A stretch of 64,000 bases of DNA from Pyrenula massariospora (Eukaryota > Ascomycota > Eurotiomycetes > Pyrenulales > Pyrenulaceae), in the NCBI GenBank assembly GCA_021030905.1, contig JAGFMI010000002.1:2728001-2792000 (forward strand), in the 5' to 3' direction. Of the stretch, positions 23,692 to 34,345 are shown in pieces. Within the stretch, counting starts at the first letter, position 1. Every line of letters begins with the position of its first letter. The position numbers were made by a program, and so were the translations under genes. The notes beneath the pieces were generated by a model, which saw nothing but the letters and a program-made list of their open reading frames with translations, was not told where the DNA came from and ran no database searches.

Positions 23692-23882
23692 CCAAACCGT
23701 CGGGTCGCCATTGTATGCAGTTGAAATGGAGCCTGACGACACAAGGCAGCCTGATCAGATACGGTCGTTCAGATCAGATAACGCGGGCTCCCCGTTGTAT
23801 GTTGTTGAAGTAGAGGCAGAGTATCCAACGCGAGTCTGATCAGATCCCATGGTTCCGATCAGATTATGTAGGCCCATCAGAT
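23692..23882. repeat. Cluster of GATCAGAT motifs plus a diverged ~30-bp direct duplication
   Basis: GATCAGAT occurs at about 23753, 23772, 23838 and 23857, with a variant CATCAGAT at 23875: five copies in 130 bp. In the same interval two related segments near 23712-23730 and 23794-23815 (ttgtatgcagttgaaatgga versus ttgtatgttgttgaagtaga) form a diverged direct repeat about 83 bp apart. Confidence 0.7.
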
Positions 23883-24060
23883 ATGTTACCTCGTCATGCC
23901 AATAAAGACTTTCCCTTGAGGTCCTGGCTGAATGCCTCGCCAAGTCGCGTGGGGGGTAAATCCCCGTCGTATCCCTGACCAGCTTTTCAACACTCTCGTG
24001 GAACCGCATCAATTGCACGTATTTTGCCACGGGGTTTTGCCAGCGTTCAGTGCTGCTCAT
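23755..24060 (-). CDS. Possible small hypothetical protein (101 aa)
   Basis: An ATG-started minus-strand frame of 101 residues (MSSTERWQNPVAKYVQLMRF to PALSDLNDRI). The middle reads like protein: FHESVEKLVRDTTGIYPPRD and ESLYWHDEVTYLMGLHNLIG. Its last 60 bases lie in the repeated GATCAGAT segment, and the repeat copy downstream encodes a similar STAYNGDPT. I know no family for it. It could be a real short gene, a surviving exon, or chance. Confidence 0.25.
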   Translation of the reverse strand: MSSTERWQNPVAKYVQLMRFHESVEKLVRDTTGIYPPRDLARHSARTSRESLYWHDEVTYLMGLHNLIGTMGSDQTRVGYSASTSTTYNGEPALSDLNDRI

Positions 24061-25459
24061 TCTTCACCACGTCGACGCGGCGCTCCACCTCGATCTGACA
24101 ATTCTGATTGATAATGTGGCCACGGCGTGCATGCGGGCTCCGGCCGACTGTGCGCTTCGATTAGTTCCACCCCCCACGCCAAGCCCCTGGGATTTCGGCG
24201 GTCGATCCGCATCGTCGAGCACAGAAGACTCGACAGGGTCAGATGCGGTTAAAGGAGTTCCTCAACGGAAGAATTGCACAACGGCTGAAATTGCTAGTCG
24301 GTCACCTGCCGAGGAGCGCGCGCGGATGGACCGTGTAGAGGCGAAGGAAAAAGCATGCCAGGGGTTGCAGCTGAATCAGCGGATGGAATACCGGAATCAG
24401 AGCACCCGTCGAGGACGACACACCGCCGAAAACAAAGAATGCTGGAGAAGGACGTTGTGAAGACGAGAAACGCGAGACTCAGCCATCGCCGACGACCTCT
24501 ATACTGTCGAGAGCACAAGACGCTGGCCGCAAACCTACCTCGACCGACGTGAAGCACCAGATGCCTCCCAACTGGTTATTACGTGCTTGCTGGGATCCCT
24601 CCTTACCGACTTCTTGTATGCTGGATGTCACCGGCGTAAATGCAGAGTCTTCAAAATTACAGTGCGTGCTCCTATGCAAGAGCTTGGATATGACCGGTAT
24701 CTCGAGATCTGAGATTTCTAAAAGCGTCAATTTTTGGCATTCTGGTCCCTGGTTGGTCAGCCCAGGACACAACCCTCAGTGGCGACGTCAGTATACTATT
24801 TCCCGGACCAGCGCAAGATAGTTGACGATCAAGGCGTGAAATGGAGCCGCTGCTCGAGCTGCTACGCAGTTGCTATACGGAATTAGTCAAAAAGTTCTTT
24901 GCCACCTTTCGTTATCACGGTGGCCGACAGCGATGACCCCCGGCGGAGCTGAGGCATCGCCGATACGACAGAGCAATTTCCGCTTTGATAATGTGTACTC
25001 TGCTGAAATAGATGACACAACATGATGGTGCCCCTGAGGGATAGTTCGTAGCTATCTGATGTTGTTGTTTTCATGAGAAAGCTTTACTGTGCATAAAAGG
25101 AACTACATCATATATCGGCGAGACTGCCGGTCCTCAGGGAGTATGAAGATGGACGTGCCGAAGCTCAAACATTGGGGCTAGGCTTTTTGAGCGTAAGCTC
25201 AGCTGCTTTCTTATTTCCGTTATTTATGCATTCCTTAAAATCTTTAACCCGGGGCTGCTCCTGCCTCTGCTCACCTGTCAAAATACCTTCATTAATTGAG
25301 CTAACTCTCGTACGTCATTCGACAACCTGCCTTAATCTCTAGAAAAAGCTTCATACATCGGACTGAAAGATGGATACCTTGCGGGGGTTAGAGTAGCGTG
25401 GGAGAAAGAACTTCCGCTCCGCTCCGCCGTGCCTATAAATCTGTCTGCCCCTTTGATGA

Positions 25460-25625
25460 TTTTCATTCTTCCTGCATACTCCTTCTCACTCATCCTCTAT
25501 CCATATCCTTCACGCTCATCTCTTATTCCCACCCTTCGCACTCACCCTCTACGCACATTCTTCTAGCTCATCCTCTACCCATATCATCACCTCCTACTAT
25601 TAAACCACTTTATCAATCCTTGGGT
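25460..25625 (+). repeat. Pyrimidine-rich imperfect tandem repeat upstream of Argonaute
   Basis: The phrase ctcatcctctatccatatc recurs with changes (ctcatctcttattccca, ctcaccctctacgcac, ctcatcctctacccatatc) across roughly 110 bp, within a strongly C/T-biased strand. Such tracts are common in fungal promoters and leaders; a role here is unproven. Confidence 0.6.
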
Positions 25626-26280
25626 CATAAGTTTAGTTTCTGAGTCTTCAACGGGCCCGCACGCCGCCTTCTCAGCACCTTTCGGATCATCCCAGCCGTG
25701 ACGGCTTATAAGTAGGTTTCATATCTATTAAACTCATGCCCTTGTATTGTCAAGACTCTTTACCTTTGGTGAAGTGCCGATTTCCATTTCCAATGACAGA
25801 AGATGCTTCCATATTCTTCATCTTGCTGTCATTGCGCCACCAGGTAGTTATCTGCAGCTTGGCAGGTCGTCTCGCTATTCAACAATCTTCATTCGCAGAT
25901 GACAAAGATCGTTACCTCAAAATATTTTGGCGCACGTTCAACGCTCTCTTAATCAAATGAAAGCTCACTAGAGCCTCGAACGGCTTCTCGCTTTCAGCGA
26001 GAACAGTTGTTAACACTCACCTAACCTCGGGGGATTGTCCAAAAATGTCTCCAGACTTAAGACAAGTCTTGTTGGTTGAAGAGTAGAAAGGTCTAGAATT
26101 CCATGCCGCATGTACTCCCTGAGCCATTGTCATTATGCTCACCTACATCATCTCGAGTTGCATCCAGTCTGCTCATTGCAAACTTTGATTGTAGGAGCTC
26201 TTTCTCAGATCACTATGTCGCTATTTCTCTTCTGTGACCATGGACTCTTACTTACATCTATCTTCACAGGAATCGAGACA

Positions 26281-29200
26281 ATGTCAGGGCGTGGAAATCT
26301 ATCGCTTAGCGGTCGTGGCAAACCAACGTCCGGTGGTGGCCGTGGCGGCTCTCCAAGAAGCAGCGCCCGATCGACGACCGGAAATCATCAGGTTGGCGAA
26401 GCTCAAGGTGCCGCTCGCGGCAGTCTTTCCCCCAGTGCAGGCCGTGGCACAAGTGGCAGATCGAGTCAACACGAGATCCTCGGCCCTGCTCTCGATCCAG
26501 GAATTGGCGCTACGACCACAAGCTCTACGGCCACGTACACCATTCCATTTCGTCCTGCGTCAGGCCATCGCGTCTCACTGTCTCCGGCATTAGCTCAGGT
26601 GTCGGTCCCTCATAGCATGGTCCGCGGTGGAAGAGGAGCAAGGGGAGGAAATTTCGGCGCTCACAAGTAAGATCCACGCTCTAATGAGAAATAATCTGCT
26701 GATATTGTGTAGTAGCTCTGTTCAGGCAGCCTATAATAACGCAATAATCAAAGCAGAAGATGATTTCATTGCAAAATTCTCAGGCTCAAAAGCCCTCGAG
26801 GATCTGGGACCCTCTGCCCTCAGTTCCCCTTTTCCTCGGAGGCCACGCTTTGGCAGCCAAGGTGATAAGATTCTACTGTGGGCCAACTATTTCCAGCTTC
26901 AGGTCCCAGAAAACTTGAAAATTTTCCGGTACAGTGTTGAGGTTCTCCCACACGGACACACCAATCAGGCTCGGGGAACGAAACTTCGGCGCCTGATCGA
27001 ACAGAGGCTAGAATCGGCGAATTTTCCAAGGGCTGCCAGTGACTTCCGCGAGTATATCTACACGAGGGTACAGTTGAGCAAAGACAATGCGGTTAAGCTC
27101 CTTCAGCACCAGTTCAAAGACGAAGCAGTGCCATCGCCAAATGCTCCAATGTACCAAATCAGAATCGCTCCTGCCGGCACTTTGCTGGTTGATGATTTGC
27201 TGAGGTACTTGAATTTTGGTGTCGAAGAATGCCAAAACCGCGGGGAAATTATCCAGGCTCTCAACTCGATCATGGGGCATTTTGCGCATACTGCGCCAGA
27301 TAGATTTGTCTATGGGCGCAATCGAGTCTTCCTGACAGAGAACCCAGAGGTCGCCAAGCTTGGCAGAGACAGCCCATTACAAGCATCTCGTGGCTATTTC
27401 AAGTCGGTGAGACCTGCTTCAACACGACTGCTCCTAAACGTCAACCCGAGCCATGCAGTCATATTTGAGCCAATTCGTCTAGATAAAGCGATGAGAATGT
27501 TTCGAAGCATGGGTGGAAGCCTTCGTGCTTTAGAGAGGGTGTTGTCTGGTATCCAAGTCGAGGCTCTGCACCTTCCCGAGACACTTCCCAATGGCCTGGC
27601 TCCTCGTAAGATCAAGAACATATCTGGAATTGCGCATCCCACAGATGGTAGATTATCTCGGTCGCCTCCCAGAGTCCACCACGAAGGTGCAGGACCCAAG
27701 GAGGTGATGTTCGCCCTTGAACAAAATGGGATCAGCAGATGGACCTCTGTTTGGGACTACTTCCAGATGACATACGGAATCATCACGGATCATACATTGC
27801 CCGTTGTTAATATTGGAAACGCCGAGAATCCACGGTACTATCCATCAGAGGTATGCCTCATCCGCCCAGGACAGGTGTGCCGGAAGAAATTGAGCGCAGA
27901 GGAGACCACCCAAATGCTCGAATTTGCATGTCGATCACCTGCGTCTAACGCACTATCCATCGAGCAGACGGCGCCAAGTGTTCTGGGGTTTTCTCATGAC
28001 CGTCAAGACGACAGGAGATACGATGTTCGGGTAAGTTGCAAAGTGCTGTTGATCTACTCTTCCCCTACTCACGTCTTTCAGAGTCATTTCAGCATCAGTG
28101 TTCTCCGAGGCCTCATAACCGTACCGGGGAGAGTCCTAAGAGCACCTGCGGTAGCTTACCGCAACAAGGTCTCTGTGGACCCCAAATTGGGAGGATGGAA
28201 TAGCCTCGGTAAGAAACTGGCCGTCGCTGGGAATCTTGCATCGTGGACGCATGTTGAGATCAAGTTTGGTCAGTCTCGCTCGTCGGATGATCTATCCGAA
28301 GTCATGACAAGAATGCAGCAGGTCTTTCGAACTGCTGGGATGGACGTTCCGAAGCCCAGGAGCCCACCACTTGAGCTTCATCTTGACAATAGCAAAGTGA
28401 ATGGCAAGGAAGCGGAATTAGCAAAGGCCGCGAAAATGGTAAAGGCTATCAATGATTTCTTCTACAACAAGGTTGCTCGACTAAAGCTGCAGCTCCTGTT
28501 TGTCATATTGCCTCAAGAACACACTCTGATTTACGACACGATCAAGACGTTGTGCGACACAAAAATTGGAATTCACACGATCCATATTGTACGGTCAAAG
28601 CTTTTGAAGGCTTCAGGCATGTTCTTCGCCAACATAGCTCTTAAGGCCAACCTAAAGAGGGGCGGCGTCAACCAGACCCTATCTCCTCAGCAACTGGGGG
28701 TTGTGGGAGATGGCAAGACCATGATGGTAGGCATTGACGTTACTCACCCATCCCCAAATTCAGGCTCAACCGCCCCCAGTGTTGCATCTGTTGTTGCCAG
28801 CATCGACGTGTTGCTCGGGCAGTGGCCGGCGACAATCTCCATACAGGATCAAAGTAGACGGGAGATAGTGTCTGATCTCGGAGAAATGATACTGAGCCGG
28901 CTTCAGCTCTGGGGAAAAAAGAATGACAGCTTACCAGAGAAGATAATCATCTGGAGAGATGGAGTTTCCGATGGACAATACCATGCTGTTGTCAACGAAG
29001 AGTTGCCTCAGGTTCGGTCCGCGTGCCAAAAGACTTATAGCCCTGCAGAATTAAAAAACGGCTTCCCTAGGCTCATCGTTCTCGTCGCTGGCAAACGCCA
29101 CCATACACGCTTCTATCCAACCTCCAACAAAAACATTCAAGACGGCGCCAAAGGAAATTGTCCCAATGGCACGGTTGTTGATAGAGGTGTCACCGAAGCA

Positions 29201-29566
29201 CAGAACTGGGATTTCTATCTGCAAGCTCACCAAGCCTTACAAGGAACCGCACGACCGGCTCACTATTACGTGCTGTTGGATGAGATCTTCCGTGACCGAA
29301 AACCCAAGAATCCAGTGCACGCCCTCGAAGAGCTGACCCACAACCTGGCCTACACTTTTGGACGCTGCACCCGAGCGGTCTCATATTGCCCGGCAGCCTA
29401 CTACGCCGATATCGTCTGCGAGAGAGCCCGCAAATATCTGAGCCGGTACTTCGACCCAGCAGACTCTGTGGCCAGTGAGACAGGTAGCCAGTCTGGGACC
29501 AGTGGTCCGAGCCAAGACATGGTCAAGATTGCAGAAAACCTGAAAGACTCCATGTTCTACATCTGA
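26281..29566 (+). CDS. Argonaute (AGO1/QDE-2 class), slicer residues present
   Basis: Three exons: 26281-26666, 26713-28030 and 28082-29566, with introns of 46 and 51 nt, giving 1062 residues. The order is an RG/RGG-rich N-terminus (about 1-125), N and L1 domains (about 130-440), PAZ (about 450-540; ends YYPSEVCLIRPGQVCRKKL), Mid, and PIWI (about 700-1010). The catalytic tetrad is intact: D in GIDVTHPSPNS (about 786), E in SRREIVSDL (about 829), D in IIWRDGVSDGQ (about 861) and H in ARPAHYYVLLDE (about 962). It should bind small RNAs and cleave targets in RNA interference or quelling. The second intron is a multiple of three without stops, so retention would add 17 residues. The start is the ATG opening the RG-rich region. 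Confidence 0.95.
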
Positions 29567-31050
29567 ACGCGCCAGCGGAAGACGGTCTCTAGGAAGATGC
29601 GATCCAAGACGCCAGAGCCGATGAGAGGTGTGGAGACAGATTGGGATGACAATCATGAGTGACGAATTTATTGACTTTCATTTCTGAATACCCGGAATTG
29701 ACATACTGATCGAAGATCGGCGGGGTGATGAGTTACGAATTTCCTTCTTTTATTCTCACGGAGGCGGATTTGAAGGCTAGATAGATTGGGGTGGCTGGCG
29801 GCATCTTTCTTCTCCTTGTCGGTGGACGAGCTTAACTTATGGAGGCGGAGCAAATTTCTTTCTTTTCTACTTGGACACATGACAGCGAGCTAGCAGGGTC
29901 TTGCACACCGTACATACATTACCTACAGATTTTATTTGAATAGCTTGATATCGATCTTTATACTTTCCCTCTACAAGTTATCCTTCCACAACTTTACTGC
30001 AGGTATTTGGGTTTAATGGCTAGACGAAAGCTCAGTTCTCGGTGCAAAGCGTGCAACGGGAGTCTGTTCGATGTGTCTAAGGAAACTGTGTGCGAAGCAG
30101 CCCTGACAAATTTGCCTTGTGCGGCAGTTCAGTCTGGAAGGACAAGCAGAACCGATGCAGAACCGAGCTTACCACACACAGTGTTACACGTCTTTTGATG
30201 GAACCTAGTATTCCGGATCAGGAGATTGGCGAGCGAAGGCAAGGCATTGTGAGCTCTTTGGACTCATCTCCGTTCTCCATTAGAAAGTATACATGGTGTA
30301 CGGTGTATGTGTGTGGCACACGATACATCGTAGTAGATTATATGTAGACATTGTGATATCTTGTGCTTTAAACGCTGAAGTATTAGATTTGTAGCATACA
30401 CCTCGACGGTTCAAGAATAGTGGAGCTCTATATGCACATCTGAATGGGAGGCTCTGCCAAGAGCCAAATTTCACTCTATCAAATCTGTGCATACTCGTCA
30501 AAGTGCGAGGCCAGTTCTGTGAAAGTCTTGCTCAACCTGTGGCGCCTTAACGACCTATTCCAAGCCCATGTCTATGATTTACCTAGGTAGCTAGTATGGC
30601 GTACCTGTTTTCTGGCCTTCGTCAGCAATGGTGAATGCAAACAGATGAAAATAAGGAACGACGCCGTGATAGGTCAAGTCAGACTGTTGAGCTTGATATT
30701 TGGAGTGTAACGTCAAGGTCCTCAAGGGGCTCGGAATTAAAAGAAGGAAATGTCATCACTAGAAGAAGAGGGATGGCAAAGGAGAATATCAAATACCTTG
30801 TGTCAGTGTTAACAGGGCAGATCATAATGTCTTTTCATTCCTTTAAAGACCTATAATCGACGGAGTGATCTTGGATTTCGACGTTCCGCGATTTTAACTC
30901 CGCCCCCACCCATACGATACTGCCCAACACCCCAGCTGCGGCCCAAATCCAGTATCAACAAACATTTGATCCCCGATCAACGGAATTACGTCGAACTGCA
31001 TTCCTAGCTTTTCGTATTTCCTGTAGTCTTTGGCTACCCACTTCTTCATC
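29567..31050. other. Intergenic, Argonaute 3' flank and NTF2 promoter
   Basis: These 1.5 kb are rather AT-rich and contain no gene I can support. Confidence 0.5.
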
Positions 31051-31602
31051 ATGGCGGATTTCCAGGGAATCGCGAAACAGTTCGTGGAGTTCTACTACAA
31101 GACCTTTGATGCCGACAGACAACAGCTTGCTAGCCTCTACGTGCGCCTCTCTATCTAGCCGTCTTTCATAATCGCTAACGCTTCCATTACAGCGAGATGC
31201 GTCGATGCTCACATTCGAATCAAGCCCAGTGCAGGGAACAAGCGGTATCGTTGAGAAGCTTGCAGTGCGTTGTCCTGCCTGCGAGAATCCTAATATACCG
31301 AGCAAGCGTTGACGAACTGCTTGCACAGGGACTACCTTTTCAAAAGGTCGCTCACCGAGTCGATTCAATGGATGCCCAGCCAACCGGCGCAAATGCCCAA
31401 GATGGGATCGTGGTGCTTGTCACCGGCGCACTACTTGTATGCTACACTTGTGGAGAGATTGTCTTGGAAGCTGACTGCTGGTGTTCAGGTCGACGAAGAA
31501 CAACGCCCCATGTCCTACGTTCAGATGTTCCATCTCAAACCCGATGGCCAGACGTACTTTGTCTTCAACGATGTTTTCCGGCTGGTCTATCCAGGGCAAT
31601 GA
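31051..31602 (+). CDS. ntf2: Nuclear transport factor 2
   Basis: Four exons: 31051-31140, 31193-31264, 31329-31436 and 31489-31602, with introns of 52, 64 and 52 nt, all phase 0. They encode 127 residues, the usual NTF2 length. The sequence runs [20 protein letters not shown], then [48 protein letters not shown], and ends [17 protein letters not shown]2 is a homodimer that binds Ran-GDP and FG nucleoporins and returns Ran to the nucleus. The binding-pocket and C-terminal residues look standard. Confidence 0.96.
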
Positions 31603-32388
31603 AAATATGTGCATGAGGAGATTGCATCATGGTTCAAGAGGCGAATCGAGGTGGGAACTGTAAAAGCGTTTGGGGGACGTGAAGTGGAGCTGTCAATACG
31701 TTTTGGTGCTTGAGGTTTTGGAAGGGTATGCAGCATTGCTTAGAGCGTCGATGAATACTAGATGTTGAATCAATGAGCCTTGCGCCTCATCATGGTCATG
31801 TCAACATTGCACTTTTGATCTAAAAAATTGGCTTCGATACCGAGAGCCTCTGTACGTTCTGGGCACGCTGACGCCTGGACGCGCGGCGTTAGAGCTGTAT
31901 CTGCACTGCCTTGGCCGATCGTCCATCCGACGTGGTGTTACCGCGCAATATCGATGTGGAACGCAATATCAGGCACCAGCAATTGCTTTCGCATAAATCT
32001 ACGACCGCCGTAAGCCTGATGCGCGTGAGAAGAATTCCCAGGTGTCTGTCAGCGTTGCGGAGTTTATTGTTGGCGTCCCGTTTCGGCTTAGCTTGACTGT
32101 AGACACTCAGACCATCTGTTCGGCTGTGTCTGAAGACACTTCGCAGAAAGTCAGCTCGTCAAACACGAACACGTTTTACACTCATACCATAACGATCATC
32201 TCATATTGACGACCCGCAGCAACTAGTTCGAGCATCTTTTCTCCGTTCCTGTCGAGAAAGCACCATCATCCGGGGAGTTAGCACCAAAAGGCACGGGGCA
32301 ACACCGTTGAATACCTCTGCCGCTGAGAACAACTGACCTCGTTCCCATCCGTCCAAATTGAGGCTGTCCGATTTTGAGAGTTTTCAAG
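31603..32388. other. Intergenic
   Basis: Between the NTF2 and TVP18 genes. No gene seen. Confidence 0.5.
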
Positions 32389-33118
32389 ATGACTATCGCC
32401 GAAGAGTTTAGGTCGAGAAACTTCAGTAAGGAGCGCGCCGGCTGGCTAATTGAGTGCGGAATGCTGACAGCCCATCTCAGGTATATATGGCCAATGGTTA
32501 GTCACATCCTGAACTGCAATTCAAGCAACGTCGGAAAATCATCATGATTGCAAAAAGCGACATGCTACACACGGCAGGTGCCAAAGTCACCACCATTCTA
32601 CAAAGACGCATCCGGGCATCGATTTTCGACCGTACGCCTAGTGCATTACACTGACGTTTGCATGTTTAGGACCGGAGTGCTGTGCATATTTCTCTGCTTC
32701 GCCCTAGGAATTGCCAACATCTTCCATCTCGGCTTCTTGATCATTTTCAGCATTATTTGCTTGTAGGCGGCTCCCCTCTCGCAAGAGTCTTGCTCGAGCT
32801 AAATCACGCGACAGAATATCCTCGTTTATCATCGTCTTTGTTGAAGTACCACTCCTCCTGCGCATCTGTCCGACCTCGGCCAAATTCGACACCTTTATCC
32901 GCCGCTTCACCACAAACTACATGAGGGCCGCCATCTACGGTATCATGAGCCTAATACAGTGGTTGAGTTTGGTGACGGGGCACGCCAGTAGTTTACTTGC
33001 GGCAGCAGTCGTGCTGTTGATTGCCGCGGCCTTCTACGCCCTGGCCGGATTGAAGAATCAACAATTCGTGGGGAGCAAGACGCTTGGTGGGCAAGGTGTT
33101 GCGCAAATGATCGTGTAA
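32389..33118 (+). CDS. TVP18: Golgi membrane protein TVP18
   Basis: Four exons: 32389-32425, 32481-32496, 32670-32762 and 32815-33118, giving 149 residues, the normal TVP18 size. The second exon is only 16 nt; without it the conserved SIYGQWTGV cannot be formed. The spliced protein starts MTIAEEFRSRNFSIYGQW and has four hydrophobic segments. It contains the family sequences ALGIANIFHLGFLIIFSIIC, RICPTSAKFDTFIRRFTTNY and VGSKTLGGQGVAQMIV. TVP18 is a late-Golgi vesicle protein thought to act in membrane traffic. Introns are 55, 173 and 52 nt; the 173-nt one is the longest here after that of the TUDOR gene. Confidence 0.95.
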
Positions 33119-34345
33119 GGATATCGAACGTGGAAGGCACTCTTCATACTGTCGAGCGTGGGCGCATCTTTGGGAAAGAGAAGACGCGGACATGCTAGCC
33201 ATATTCTCTGTCTGAAAATTGTTCAGAATGGATATTCTGCAAAACTGGGCTGCGAGGCTGCGGCCTAGGGCGGGGCACACCTGTTGCGGAATGGTGTTTC
33301 GGAACTGGAAATGTAAAGGATGTATTTTGTATTTGGTTCGGACTGAGGATCGGTGCTTGAGCTGTAGTCTCAAATTGCTCCCCTGGCTGAGAGATGGCGC
33401 CAATTGGGTGACGATCGTCAAGAAGAAATTTGCCAAGCAGAGATGAAGCCTGAATTGGCTGTCATAACGTAGCTTCGATTCTCTTCCTTGACCGATTTCA
33501 TGGCAAAAGCCTTGGAGAGAAAAGCCTGATAGTCAGCTGGCCTGGGGTCTGCAGAACATCCCACGATCTCCTCCACCCCCGTCATGTACGCCACGCAGGA
33601 GGCTCGGCTGTACTTGCTCTGCACATATATTTTTCCCTCTTTCGAATTTGTCCTCAGCCTCTCACAACTTTCCGCCCTCTCCTTTCGTAGTGTAGACTGG
33701 ATCAGAGCGGTCACCCAGCCTGTGATAGATTTCACGACTGTCCCTCTCAAAGTTTAACATCCAATGGGCTGTGAGTCTGTATGAGTGATTTACCCCAGCT
33801 GTGAATGGCTGCCGAACTCCGCCTTAGACCAGCAGTGGCGGCGATCAGGCCAGTAATCGAGCGTCACGAGCAGGATAGCGTGGGCCGTGGCAGAAGGCGT
33901 CCAGTGACGCTTAGCGCCGCCTATGTTCCTGGAACAAGCACGGTGCACCGACATCTTAAAACGTTGCGGTGATGCCATCTTTCCCCCTCAGTCCAGCATC
34001 CTGTACCGGAGTGCGGAAATGACCATTATACTCGTGTGAATTTTGTTGATTTCTGTTGTTTTAGGTAAGTATCTACCGTTGGTTCCGCAATCTCTATCCG
34101 CATGCCCTCCGTATGACATCTTTATGTGTTTCAATTCGTCTGTATGAAGGGTGAAGCATCACCCGTATCATCGAACGAGCACCTGTCTTAACTCAATTGA
34201 GGCGGCCGTTAGGGCGGTAGGAGCAGCTTCATTGTTGGTGGGAAGAACAGAGATAGCGGAGAGCTCATCACATGTCATTTTATACTCTGCACGGCCACCA
34301 CTAATATATGAGTAGCTTTTCTGATTTTCGTTTCCGTCTCTCGAC
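33119..34345. other. Intergenic
   Basis: TVP18 3' flank and AIM21 promoter. A minus-strand open frame at 33418-33750 lacks an ATG start and is not supported. Confidence 0.5.

Larger units (their letters stand above)
23573..26280. other. 2.7 kb intergenic region upstream of Argonaute
   Basis: No secure gene. It holds a possible small minus-strand reading frame at 23755-24060, a cluster of GATCAGAT motifs, and a pyrimidine-rich imperfect repeat near 25460-25620, all listed separately. A small perfect hairpin (8-bp stem, 3-nt loop) lies at 25985-26003. An acceptor-like ttcacag at 26266-26272, just before the Argonaute ATG, hints at an intron in its 5'UTR. Confidence 0.5.

Noticed and set aside
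25985-26003. Perfect 8-bp hairpin with 3-nt loop
   Set aside because: Too short and isolated to support an RNA gene or terminator in a fungal nuclear genome.
30007-30198. Short frame with cysteines (RKLSSRCKACNGS...) recalling a Zn(II)2Cys6 domain
   Set aside because: Cysteine spacing does not fit the C6 pattern and no downstream transcription-factor sequence exists.
33418-33750. 110-codon minus-strand frame near TVP18
   Set aside because: No ATG at its start, no motif, and it overlaps the likely TVP18 3' flank.
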